Positions 29,142-37,202 of a stretch of 64,000 nt of DNA are shown piece after piece (the first letter of the stretch is position 1; the number at the start of each line of letters is the position of its first letter). Origin of the DNA: Leeuwenhoekiella aestuarii (lineage in GTDB: Bacteria > Bacteroidota > Bacteroidia > Flavobacteriales > Flavobacteriaceae); assembly GCF_004104055.1 (NCBI RefSeq), contig NZ_QOVJ01000001.1:248001-312000 (forward strand), given 5' to 3'. A program made the position numbers and the translations under genes. The notes beneath the pieces were generated by a model. The model made no database searches and was not told the DNA's origin. It saw only the letters and a program-made list of their open reading frames with translations.

Positions 29142-29791
29142 TGCCATTAAAAATCAACTTACCCGTAAAGACGCCTAAGCTACTTAAGCGTCTTTATTCT
29201 GGGTACGTATGGGACAAAATTAAAGACTGCCAAAGCCAAAAGAAACTTTACCTGACTTTTGATGACGGCCCCATCCCCGAAGTCACACCTTGGGTGCTAG
29301 ATACATTAAGACAATACCGTGCGCAAGCAACTTTTTTTTGCATTGGCGAAAACATCACAAAACATCCTCATATATTTCAGAAACTTATAGATAGCGAGCA
29401 TAGTATAGGCAATCACACCTACAATCACTTAAAAGGCTGGGAGTACGGCAAAACTATTTATGTTGAAAATATGGTGAAAGCTGAAGCCGAAATTGAGATT
29501 CACACAAAAACGCAAAAGCTCTTTAGACCTCCTTACGGAAAAATCAGACGCAACCAGGCAAAAGCAATACAGAAAAGAGGTTATGAGATCATTATGTATG
29601 ATGTTATTGCTTACGATTGGGAGCAAGGAATTAGTGGAGAGTCTTGCGCAGCTAATATCATTAAAAACGCTGAATCAGGAAGTATTATCGTTTTTCATGA
29701 CAGTTTCAAAGCTGAAAAAAATATGAAATACGCATTGCCTAAAGTATTAGATCACTTTAGTAAGCTAGGCTACACCTTTGAAAAACTTTAG
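29141..29791 (+). CDS. Polysaccharide deacetylase (CE4/NodB family)
   Basis: A 216-residue metal-dependent deacetylase with all five family motifs: TFDDGP at residues 39-44, HSIGNHTYNH, FRPPYGKIRR, a YDVIAYDWE segment and IVFHDS near the end. The Asp-His-His metal triad is intact. The usual substrates are N-acetylated glycans such as peptidoglycan or chitin-like polymers. No signal peptide is seen, so it may act in the cytoplasm or be exported by an unusual route. It starts within the stop codon of the DUF2723 gene (TAATG), which suggests coupled translation and possibly a shared surface-glycan pathway. It ends four bases into the convergent thioredoxin-like gene. Confidence 0.92.
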   Translation: MPLKINLPVKTPKLLKRLYSGYVWDKIKDCQSQKKLYLTFDDGPIPEVTPWVLDTLRQYRAQATFFCIGENITKHPHIFQKLIDSEHSIGNHTYNHLKGWEYGKTIYVENMVKAEAEIEIHTKTQKLFRPPYGKIRRNQAKAIQKRGYEIIMYDVIAYDWEQGISGESCAANIIKNAESGSIIVFHDSFKAEKNMKYALPKVLDHFSKLGYTFEKL

Positions 29792-30084
29792 ATGAATTTT
29801 CGAACAACGTTAATGAGTGCCTGAGCATTCTGCTCACCGCTTTGACGCCATTTCATCTCACCCTTCTTGTAGATTACCAAAGTGGGTAATCCTTTTATTC
29901 GAAGCGCTTCAGCCAAGTCAGGATTTTTATCAACATCAATCTTTATGACTTTTACCTGATCTCCTAATGCCGCCGCAACATCGCGCAATATTGGCTTCAT
30001 AACGACAGATCGCTTATCAGATTCAGTATAAAAATCCAACAATACCGGAATGTCCTGATCTATGAGTGCTCCAAATTTTGACAT
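29788..30084 (-). CDS. Thioredoxin-fold protein without any cysteine
   Basis: A 98-residue protein that aligns over its full length with thioredoxin: DFYTESDKRSVVMKPIL, then VKVIKIDVDKNPDLAEAL, then the cis-proline segment IKGLPTLVIYKKGE. The position of the WCGPC active site is occupied by SDKRS and there is no cysteine in the whole protein, so it cannot do thiol-disulfide exchange. It may be a chaperone or partner-binding thioredoxin relative. It is transcribed alone and ends four bases inside the convergent deacetylase gene. Confidence 0.9.
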   Translation of the reverse strand: MSKFGALIDQDIPVLLDFYTESDKRSVVMKPILRDVAAALGDQVKVIKIDVDKNPDLAEALRIKGLPTLVIYKKGEMKWRQSGEQNAQALINVVRKFI

Positions 30085-30158
30085 AGCCCACGTTCTTTAG
30101 TTACCTAAATATAAGGTTTAAAGCGAAATAAAATCAAAAAGGATATTAAAATCTAGCG

Positions 30159-31580
30159 TTATTTAATATTCACATTTAAAGAAAAGACAGCAATAGTAGT
30201 GTCTGTACTACTATTCCCTGTAGCAGTAAGCAGCCTTTGCCCCCAAATTTCAATATAATCATTAGGCGCTAACTCCACAGTACCCGATATTGAATTGCTA
30301 ACTATGTCTGAGGTCGTATTAACCCTCATAACAGTATTCGTCTCCGTTAAGGTTGTAATACCATTTTTACGTATAAAAAAAGCATAGAAACTACCCACAT
30401 TATCACTTCCTCTTACCGAGAGTGCAGCGTTAACCTGAAATGTTCTGTTCTTTTTACCTAAATAGGTCAACCTGTTGTTTTGAGGAGAAGACATTCTAAA
30501 TAAATTTACAGCACTAGTTGAATTAGTATTTAAATTGCCTTGTAGATTAAATGCTGCTTGATCTGTTACAGTCTGCACAAAACCCGTAGTTAAAGTTCCG
30601 TTGTAATACAGGTTACCCGTGGCAACATTATCAGACTCTACCGGAATACCAGGGCAATTAACCGTCCAATTATTAGTGAAATTATACCCAGTAAAACTAC
30701 CTGTGGTATACCTATTAATGTAAGCATTGCTTGAGGTCCCCGAAAAAACCGTACTCAACAATACCCCGTTACTTACTGTAGGGTTTGCGCTAACATCAAA
30801 AGCAATAGCTGAACCAGCCACTGCGCTAAAGCCACTTACTTTCTGAACTAAACTAAAAGAACCGGTTAACTTTTCATAAGTACCTGAATTTGTACTCAAC
30901 CAGGCTTGATTATTAAGCAATAAGTTACCAATATTTGAGTAAGTAATACCATTTGCATTATTCACAAACTGTACGATATTGCCGAAGAACAAACCGATAC
31001 CAGAAACAGAACCCACACTGGTGGTCGTACCGGCGATTACAGTATTTTGCACTAATAAAGATTCAGAAGCTGCACCAGCTATCTCAAAAGCCTTAGAACC
31101 AGTAATTGTCACATTACGAACACTCCCCCCGGTTGCGCCTTTAAAAACAACTCCTCCAGAGAAACTTAAAACATCTTCAGTAGCATCTAGGCCAGAAACA
31201 TAAGCTCCGTTCAAATCTATTGAAGCAGTTAATGCAATTACTCCGTTAATTTCATAGTACGTATTTTCATCTAATGTGATTGTAGCACCAGAAGGTGCAG
31301 GTAAATCAGCCTGACTTTTTACCAAAACATAATTATTGCGCTTCTCAGCACCTTTTAACTTCGACCAAGAACTTGTTTGATAAAAGTAAAAAGCAGATTC
31401 ATCTGTATCATAAACTAGTAGCCCATTAGCAGGAGAGCTTATTGCTAAACGCTGGACAGTAGTCATACGCGGAGTCAATAAACCTTGAGTAGTAGATTTT
31501 ACTTCAAAAAGGGAAGATGCATCAGGATTAGTTGTACCTATACCTAACTGAGCATTTAAAACCAAGCCTGTAAAAAGCAA
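30159..31580 (-). CDS. Surface-protein-like hypothetical; signal peptide interrupted by a stop codon
   Basis: A 473-residue protein starting with the Bacteroidota surface-protein pattern AQLGIGTTNPDASSLFEV and TTQGLLTPRMTTVQR, common in proteins ending in T9SS-type or tail-fibre-like modules. The remaining sequence is Ser/Thr/Asn-rich and beta-strand-like, with no clear catalytic motif and no obvious C-terminal sorting domain. The available start is a TTG at 31578-31580, which would leave a short, uncharged leader. In the same frame an ATG at 31608-31610 begins an almost perfect signal peptide, but a TAA at 31599-31601 blocks it; AAA in place of TAA would give MLLKKRLLIILLFTG. So it is either a recent nonsense mutation, a sequence error, or uses the TTG. 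Confidence 0.65.
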   Translation of the reverse strand: MLFTGLVLNAQLGIGTTNPDASSLFEVKSTTQGLLTPRMTTVQRLAISSPANGLLVYDTDESAFYFYQTSSWSKLKGAEKRNNYVLVKSQADLPAPSGATITLDENTYYEINGVIALTASIDLNGAYVSGLDATEDVLSFSGGVVFKGATGGSVRNVTITGSKAFEIAGAASESLLVQNTVIAGTTTSVGSVSGIGLFFGNIVQFVNNANGITYSNIGNLLLNNQAWLSTNSGTYEKLTGSFSLVQKVSGFSAVAGSAIAFDVSANPTVSNGVLLSTVFSGTSSNAYINRYTTGSFTGYNFTNNWTVNCPGIPVESDNVATGNLYYNGTLTTGFVQTVTDQAAFNLQGNLNTNSTSAVNLFRMSSPQNNRLTYLGKKNRTFQVNAALSVRGSDNVGSFYAFFIRKNGITTLTETNTVMRVNTTSDIVSNSISGTVELAPNDYIEIWGQRLLTATGNSSTDTTIAVFSLNVNIK

Positions 31581-31738
31581 TATTATTAAGAGTCGTTTTT
31601 ACAAAAGCATAACGACAGAATTAATCAGTTTTGATTCTGAAATTACGCATTTAAACATTAAATAAACACTCTTAAACGATGTTTAACGAAAAAATTACTT
31701 TATACAAGTAAGTAATAGCCTACTTTTATAAATTAACC

Positions 31739-32953
31739 TCAACGCTTACACTTCAACTTAATAACTGTTACTTCTGGCCAGATACCCACTCTTCCGGGAT
31801 AGCCTAAATAGCCAAAACCTCGATTTACATTTAAAATACGATTATTTTCTTTGTAAATACCGGCCCAATTCTCATATCTGTATTGCACCGGACTCCATCT
31901 TATAAACCCGGGAATTTCGATACCAAATTGCATCCCGTGCGTGTGGCCGCTCAATGTTAATTGATAATTTTTAGGATCTTTTTTCAAACGCTCTGCCCAA
32001 TAAGAAGGGTCGTGACTCATCAACACTTTAAAATCCTTCTCAGTCAAACCCTCTGAAGCCTTATCAATATCACCAGCTTGTTTAAAACCTGCACCCCAGT
32101 TTTCTACACCTACTAAGGCTACGCGCGAGTCACCTTTCTCCAACCAGACATGTTCATTCAACAAAAGTTTCCAACCCATTTTACGTTGTAAATCTTTTAG
32201 TTTCTCCAGGTTTTGAGCTTTAGCTTGTTGCGATTCCCAGTCTGCATAATCCCCATAATCGTGATTTCCCAAAACAGAATAAACACCATCTTTTGCCCTT
32301 AAGGTTGAAAATAGGTTAGTCCACCCCTGCATTTCTTTAGCAAAATTATTTACCAGATCTCCCGTAAATAAAATAACGTCGCTTTCTTGTTGGTTTATCA
32401 AATCAATCCCATAAGCTATTTTTTCCTCATCATCAAAACTCCCACTGTGTACATCGCTAATTTGAGTAATGGTATACCCATCAAAAGCTTCTGGTAAATC
32501 CTCAAATTCTAAATCATAAGAAAGCACGCGATACCGGTATTTTCCCTTATACATTCCATAGATTAAAGAAACAAAAGGAATTGCTGCAACACCAAGAGCT
32601 AAAGCACTAACAAACTTTCGCCTAGATGGAAAATGAAATGAAGATTGACTACTAAAAAGTCTCGAAAAAATTGCTATTAAAAATCGTATCACATCTTCAC
32701 CAAACATAAATACGACTAAAATTAACTTAGGCACAAAGAACACCAGAAACCACCCAAAGACATACATCTCTTTAGTCGTGATTCCTTCAGAACGATTCAT
32801 AGTAGAAAGTGTATAGATAAGTACTGCTAAAACGACAATAGAAATTATTATATAAGTAGAATTAAACAACAAGCCCTTTGAAAAGCTTTTAAGAGCCTGA
32901 AAAGCATAAACATCTACTAGAATATAAAAGACTATAAAGAACAACCAACGCAT
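31739..32953 (-). CDS. Membrane-anchored metallophosphoesterase (YkuE-like)
   Basis: A 404-residue calcineurin-like phosphoesterase. Three or four N-terminal membrane segments (residues 1-95) are followed, after a Lys/Arg-rich stretch and another hydrophobic segment near 110-130, by the enzyme domain with all metal-binding motifs: ISDVHSGSFDD, FTGDLVNN, LGNHDYGDY, LMSHDP and LSGHTHGMQFG. The domain probably faces the periplasm. Family members act on phospholipid headgroups, UDP-diacylglucosamine-like substrates or nucleotides, and the substrate here cannot be chosen. It is transcribed alone, divergent from glycosylasparaginase. Confidence 0.92.
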   Translation of the reverse strand: MRWLFFIVFYILVDVYAFQALKSFSKGLLFNSTYIIISIVVLAVLIYTLSTMNRSEGITTKEMYVFGWFLVFFVPKLILVVFMFGEDVIRFLIAIFSRLFSSQSSFHFPSRRKFVSALALGVAAIPFVSLIYGMYKGKYRYRVLSYDLEFEDLPEAFDGYTITQISDVHSGSFDDEEKIAYGIDLINQQESDVILFTGDLVNNFAKEMQGWTNLFSTLRAKDGVYSVLGNHDYGDYADWESQQAKAQNLEKLKDLQRKMGWKLLLNEHVWLEKGDSRVALVGVENWGAGFKQAGDIDKASEGLTEKDFKVLMSHDPSYWAERLKKDPKNYQLTLSGHTHGMQFGIEIPGFIRWSPVQYRYENWAGIYKENNRILNVNRGFGYLGYPGRVGIWPEVTVIKLKCKR

Positions 32954-33086
32954 AATTCAATTTTAAGAATAGTAATATTAGCAAAGCATAGTGTAGAAAA
33001 TTTAAATATTATCCTATTTTTTTGAGAATAAAAGCACATAGATTATTCACCCCTTTAGTAACTTCCGTTTTTTAATTAATACATAC

Positions 33087-34082
33087 ATGAAACGCCGTAA
33101 TTTTATAACTAGAACCAGCCTAAACACTCTTGCTTTAGGATTAGGAATTAACAGTCTGGCTAATGCTAACTTCAAGCAAAACCAACTAAAATTGAAACCA
33201 TCAGAAAAACTTGCGAGTGGCCCGGTTGCGATATGCACTTGGGAATTTACAAAAGCGAATGCGACTGCAGGCGCGTTACTCGACCAGGGGCTACCTGCTC
33301 TTGATGCTGTTATAAAAGGTGTTGCTGTTGAGGAAGAAAACATCAAGAATACCACTGTAGGCAAAGGTGGCTCACCAGACCGTGAAGGAAATGTCACGCT
33401 TGATGCCTGTGTGATGGACCATACTGGCAACTGCGGTTCTGTAATGGCAGTAGAAAGCATTACAAATGTTGCAGCTTTAGCTCGTAAAGTGATGGAAGAT
33501 ACACCGCATGTAATTCTTGTAGGCAAAGGAGCAGAAGAGTTTGCTGTCGAAAGCGGTTTTACAGCTGAAAATCTTTTAACTCCTGAAACAGAAAAACTTT
33601 GGAAAGAATGGCTAAAAACTTCTGATTATAAGCCTGTAATTAATATTGAAAACCATGACACCATTGGTATGTTGGGGCTTGATAAGGATGGTAATATCTC
33701 GGGAGCTTGCACAACTTCTGGTCTTGCCTATAAGATGAAAGGTCGCGTAGGTGATAGTCCCGTTATAGGAAGTGGTCTTTTTATTGACAATACTATTGGC
33801 GGAGCTGCAGCAACAGGAATGGGAGAAGAGGTTATCAAAACCGTGGGCAGTTTTCTCATTGTAGAATTAATGCGCAACGGCATGTCTCCACAAGAAGCTT
33901 GTGAAGAAGCTGTAAACCGTATAGTATCTACAAATCCTAACCATACAAATTTTCAAGTAGCTTATATCGCTATTAATAAACAAGGTGAGACGGGATGCTA
34001 CTGCATTCATCCAGGCTTCAAAATGATGAAATACAGTAACGGAGAAAACAATCCAGTAGTCGCCGGTAGTCATCTAAAATAA
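33087..34082 (+). CDS. Glycosylasparaginase (N4-(beta-N-acetylglucosaminyl)-L-asparaginase)
   Basis: An Ntn-hydrolase of 331 residues that splits the sugar-asparagine bond of N-glycans. A twin-arginine-like leader (KRRNFITRTSLNTLALGLG, residues 2-20) suggests Tat export. The autoproteolysis and nucleophile motif NHDTIGML is present; the catalytic Thr is residue 192. Other family segments are LPALDAVIKGV, GKGGSPDREGNVTLDACVMD, the GDSPVIGSGLFIDN region and GGAAATGMGEE. It resembles the classical flavobacterial (Elizabethkingia) enzyme. It is transcribed on its own. It is a periplasmic scavenging enzyme, unlike the cytoplasmic type I asparaginase nearby. Confidence 0.94.
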   Translation: MKRRNFITRTSLNTLALGLGINSLANANFKQNQLKLKPSEKLASGPVAICTWEFTKANATAGALLDQGLPALDAVIKGVAVEEENIKNTTVGKGGSPDREGNVTLDACVMDHTGNCGSVMAVESITNVAALARKVMEDTPHVILVGKGAEEFAVESGFTAENLLTPETEKLWKEWLKTSDYKPVINIENHDTIGMLGLDKDGNISGACTTSGLAYKMKGRVGDSPVIGSGLFIDNTIGGAAATGMGEEVIKTVGSFLIVELMRNGMSPQEACEEAVNRIVSTNPNHTNFQVAYIAINKQGETGCYCIHPGFKMMKYSNGENNPVVAGSHLK

Positions 34083-34239
34083 TGGAACTCTTTATTTTAT
34101 TTTAAGGCTTTTTATATTTTACCCTTTTTATAAACGAAAAAAATAACTTAGTTTTGTTTTGTGCCATTTGGCAGAAAATATTTAAGGCTGTTGTAATTGA
34201 CTTGTAATAATCAATTATGATTTGGGGTGAAAGCCAGCT
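34083..34239 (+). other. Spacer after glycosylasparaginase, possibly holding a small transcript
   Basis: No open frame is convincing here. Its end forms the left arm of a terminator-like hairpin, 150 bases from the preceding gene. A small RNA that ends at this hairpin is possible, but no full promoter could be found in the spacer. Confidence 0.3.
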
Positions 34240-34254
34240 CTTGTAGCTGGCTTT
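34230..34254 (+). terminator. Intrinsic terminator downstream of glycosylasparaginase
   Basis: AAAGCCAGCT pairs with AGCTGGCTTT around a five-base loop and is followed by CTTTATTTTA. Its right arm is copied again at the start of each of the next two repeat units. Confidence 0.75.
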
Positions 34255-34592
34255 CTTTATTTTACAAACTGAAGTTTTAAGGGGTGTTGAGCGAGGGGTT
34301 GAAGTATTATTCTCTTAGTACACTTATTCAACGCGAAGCGAAACGTTTTACAACAATATCCTTGTAGCTGGCTTTCTTTATTTTACAAATTGAAGTTTTA
34401 AGGGGTGTTGAGCGAGGGGTTGAAGCATTATTCTCTTAGTACAATTATTCAAACGTGAAGCGAAACGTTTCACAACAACATCCTTGTAGCTGGCTTTCTT
34501 TATTTCATAAACTGAAGTTTTAAGAGGGGTTGAAGCATTATTCTCTTAGTACAATTGTTCAAACGCGAAGCGAAACGTTTTACAAAAAACCC
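34240..34592. repeat. Three tandem copies of a 121-bp non-coding repeat
   Basis: Copy 1 is 34240-34360, copy 2 is 34361-34482 and copy 3 is 34483-34592. The copies differ at scattered bases, and copy 3 lacks twelve bases between TTTTAA and GAGGGGTTGAAG, where the unit has an internal GGGGTGTTGA/GGGGTTGA duplication. Each unit starts with the right arm of the terminator before it (CTTGTAGCTGGCTTT) and ends with GCGAAGCGAAACGTTT, which can form a small AAACG/CGTTT hairpin. No open frame is conserved. The array fills most of the 621-base space before the protease gene. Confidence 0.92.
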
Positions 34593-34703
34593 TTAGCAAC
34601 ATGCTTTATTTATTAATATGACATCAGCAAATAAAAGGATTGTATCAAGAGTTGAATACTTTATTTTTTAGTAAAACAATACAATACGTTTCTTTAATTT
34701 GTT
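34593..34703. other. AT-rich spacer
   Basis: About 110 AT-rich bases between the repeat array and the end of the retropepsin-like gene. No gene, terminator or promoter is seen. Confidence 0.5.
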
Positions 34704-35141
34704 TTACTTAAGGTATAAGCAGTTATATTGATAATCAATAACCGCCTTTCCGATTTTAAGAATATCTGCTCCTATGATTCCACTAACTGGTTCGGCCTCG
34801 TGATTGATCAATGCTTGATTCACATGAGAAAGATCAAACAGAACAATTGAGATTTCTTTAGTAGACCAACTCTCTATTTCGATAAGATTATCTTGAGAAA
34901 TTTGCGTCAACATGTCAATAGCTCCTGCTCCTGCAGCTTTAACTTCGCTATCTTCAGCAAAAAGTTTAAAACGCTCCAGATCTTCAAAACCTATGCACGT
35001 ATTTGAAGCTCCCGTATCTAAAATAAATTCACCTTCAACGCCATTAATTCTAGCATTAAATTTTAAATGCCCAGTACCTACTGGCTTTAAAACTATTCGT
35101 TTATACTTTTTTTTAGTAAGATGCTGTCGTAAAGAAGTCAT
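34704..35141 (-). CDS. Retropepsin-like aspartic protease domain protein
   Basis: A small single-domain aspartic protease-like protein. The start is set at the ATG at 35139-35141 (145 residues); a longer TTG start at 35162 would overlap the promoter element. The catalytic motif is DTGAS, in GEFILDTGASNTCIGF, and a second half with SGIIGADILKIGKAVIDY matches the Gly-Ala-Asp-Ile/Leu motif of the family. These proteins act as homodimers like viral proteases. No signal peptide is seen, so it should be cytoplasmic. Its substrate is unknown. It is divergent from tatD with a shared upstream region. Confidence 0.88.
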   Translation of the reverse strand: MTSLRQHLTKKKYKRIVLKPVGTGHLKFNARINGVEGEFILDTGASNTCIGFEDLERFKLFAEDSEVKAAGAGAIDMLTQISQDNLIEIESWSTKEISIVLFDLSHVNQALINHEAEPVSGIIGADILKIGKAVIDYQYNCLYLK

Positions 35142-35159
35142 AATCTGTTTTACACTCCT

Positions 35160-35167
35160 CAAACTTA
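35160..35167 (-). promoter_or_regulatory. Probable -7 promoter element of the retropepsin-like gene
   Basis: TAAGTTTG on the minus strand matches TAnnTTTG, 19 bases before the chosen ATG, the same spacing as at several other genes here. It supports the shorter start. Confidence 0.45.
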
Positions 35168-35234
35168 AGTCAAATTATATTGTACGATTTTAAATATTCT
35201 CTAAAGTTTCTTCTGCTGAGCAAATGCTAAATTT

Positions 35235-35242
35235 TAAATTTG
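35235..35242 (+). promoter_or_regulatory. Probable -7 promoter element of tatD
   Basis: TAAATTTG matches TAnnTTTG and ends eight bases before the tatD ATG, implying a nearly leaderless transcript. The -33 element is not clear. Confidence 0.4.
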
Positions 35243-35249
35243 CAACATT

Positions 35250-36020
35250 ATGTATATAGACACTCACACGCATTTATATAGCGAATCATTTAAAGAAGAT
35301 CGCGACGAAACAATAGATCGCGCTTTCAATCAATCTATTAACCAATTTGTTCTGCCTGCAATAGATTCTACCTACACAGAGTCTATGTGGAACCTGAAAG
35401 AAAAATACCCGGATTCTATGCACATCATGGCGGGCTTACACCCAACTCATGTAGATTCTGAAACTGTAAATAGCGAGCTTCAACATGTTAAAGAACAATT
35501 AGATTCTAAATCGCTATGCGCCATTGGTGAAATAGGAATTGATCTTTATTGGGACTCTTCAACTAAAGAAATACAAAAAGAAGCTTTTGCTCAACAGATA
35601 AGATGGGCTAAAGAATATGATTTGCCAATCGCAATACATTGTCGTGATGCATTTGCAGAAGTTTTTGAAGTACTCGAAGCTGAAAAAAATGAAAAATTAC
35701 GCGGTATATTTCACTGCTTTACCGGCATATTAGAGGATGCTCATAAAGCTATCAGTTATAATTTAAAGTTAGGAATTGGTGGAGTTGTTACTTTTAAAAA
35801 TGGAAAAATCGATAAGTTTTTGAAAGAAATCGACTTAAATCACATTGTTTTAGAAACAGATTCCCCTTACCTGGCCCCCGTACCGTACAGAGGCAAGCGT
35901 AATGAAAGTAGCTACCTCATTAATGTTGCCGAAAAACTAGCTGAAATTTACGATGTATCGATAGAAACTATTGAAGAAATCACCACTAAAAATGCTAAAA
36001 ACATATTTAGACTTGATTGA
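35250..36020 (+). CDS. tatD: TatD-family metal-dependent hydrolase / DNase
   Basis: A 256-residue TIM-barrel hydrolase. The metal-binding motifs are intact: DTHTHLYS at residues 4-11, GEIGIDLYWD near 93, IHCRDAF near 128, FHCFTGI near 155, and ETDSPYLAPVPYRGKRNES near 203. TatD proteins are 3'-5' exonucleases involved in DNA repair and RNA turnover, and some family members act as tRNA editing enzymes. No signal peptide. It is followed by the acyltransferase gene on the same strand 46 bases downstream. Confidence 0.95.
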   Translation: MYIDTHTHLYSESFKEDRDETIDRAFNQSINQFVLPAIDSTYTESMWNLKEKYPDSMHIMAGLHPTHVDSETVNSELQHVKEQLDSKSLCAIGEIGIDLYWDSSTKEIQKEAFAQQIRWAKEYDLPIAIHCRDAFAEVFEVLEAEKNEKLRGIFHCFTGILEDAHKAISYNLKLGIGGVVTFKNGKIDKFLKEIDLNHIVLETDSPYLAPVPYRGKRNESSYLINVAEKLAEIYDVSIETIEEITTKNAKNIFRLD

Positions 36021-36065
36021 TCTTTAAAATATTTCGTTCTTTACGCTTCAACAAAATTAGAATCT

Positions 36066-37202
36066 GTGTCAAAATTTGACTCCATAAGACCCTATCACGA
36101 TTCTGAAGTGCACGAAGCACTACAGACGTATTACAGGCACCCTATGTTTCAGGCGCTTTTACAATTTACCTTTCCAGATAAATCACATCGGGAAATTAAA
36201 GAAATCATTGACTCGTGTCACTCAATCTACGATTTTCAAAGCAAAGTAATTTACCGTTCTGTACATAAGGTTATGGAGAAAAGCACCAATGGTTTTTCTA
36301 CTTCTGGTTTTGATGATTTACAAAAGGGAAAACCTTATTTTTATTTATCCAATCACCGGGATATCATCTTAGACACTTCTTTTATAAATGTTGCTCTTTA
36401 TGATCATGACCTGGTTATGACCGCTTCGGCAATAGGTGACAATCTTGTGCAAAAACCTTTTTTATTAGCATTAGCACGATTAAACCGAAGTTTTATGGTT
36501 CAGCGAAGCTTGACTCCACGCGAGATGTTGATGAGCTCTAAAAACCTTTCAGAATATTTGCAATTTCTCCTCCACGAAAATCAATCAATTTGGATGGCGC
36601 AACGGGAAGGACGTACAAAAGATGGAAGCGACAAAACACAGCAAGGTGTTTTAAAAATGGCTGCAATGGCTCGCGGTGATAAACCAGTCTTAACTTACTT
36701 AAAAGAACTTAATATAAGACCTGTTGCAATATCCTATGAATTTGACCCTACCGATATTTTAAAAATGCCAGAGCTCATTGCAAAAAGTGAAGATATAGCA
36801 TATGTAAAAAGCAACAATGAAGACTTCAACAGTATTTTACGTGGTGCTTTAGGAACAAAAAAACGCATTCATATTGCTGCAGGTAAATTAGAATCTTCAG
36901 TATTTGATGAGATCGACGCATCTGAACTATCTGATAATGATAAATTACAGGAATTAGCTAAACGAATAGATCACGAAATTTACCGCATCTATAAATTATG
37001 GCCTTCTAATTATGTTGCATACGACTTATATCATAAAACAGATCAATTTGCACACACGTATACTGAACGTGACAAACGAAGCTTTGAGCGCAGACTGGAA
37101 CGTCGTGTAGATCCTGAAAGTGAAATTGCCAAAGAGAATTTTTTATTGATGTATGCAAATCCTGTAATTAACAAACTCAAAAGTCTTGAGCAAACAACCT
37201 AA
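36066..37202 (+). CDS. 1-acyl-sn-glycerol-3-phosphate acyltransferase-like (PlsC superfamily)
   Basis: A 378-residue protein with a PlsC-type acyltransferase domain. The catalytic block is YLSNHRDIILD, an NHRD variant of the usual NHx4D motif, near residue 97, and an acceptor-binding segment MAQREGRTKDG near residue 178 is typical of glycerophosphate acyltransferases. It starts with GTG at 36066. There is no membrane segment, so it is probably a peripheral membrane enzyme in the cytoplasm. Expected role: acyl transfer to a lysophospholipid or related lipid. Its last 17 bases overlap the asparaginase gene, which points to co-translation. Confidence 0.88.
   Translation: MSKFDSIRPYHDSEVHEALQTYYRHPMFQALLQFTFPDKSHREIKEIIDSCHSIYDFQSKVIYRSVHKVMEKSTNGFSTSGFDDLQKGKPYFYLSNHRDIILDTSFINVALYDHDLVMTASAIGDNLVQKPFLLALARLNRSFMVQRSLTPREMLMSSKNLSEYLQFLLHENQSIWMAQREGRTKDGSDKTQQGVLKMAAMARGDKPVLTYLKELNIRPVAISYEFDPTDILKMPELIAKSEDIAYVKSNNEDFNSILRGALGTKKRIHIAAGKLESSVFDEIDASELSDNDKLQELAKRIDHEIYRIYKLWPSNYVAYDLYHKTDQFAHTYTERDKRSFERRLERRVDPESEIAKENFLLMYANPVINKLKSLEQTT

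Noticed and set aside
34240-34592. Possible CRISPR array
   Set aside because: The unit is 121 bp with only three copies, no spacers, and no cas genes nearby; it is a plain tandem duplication.
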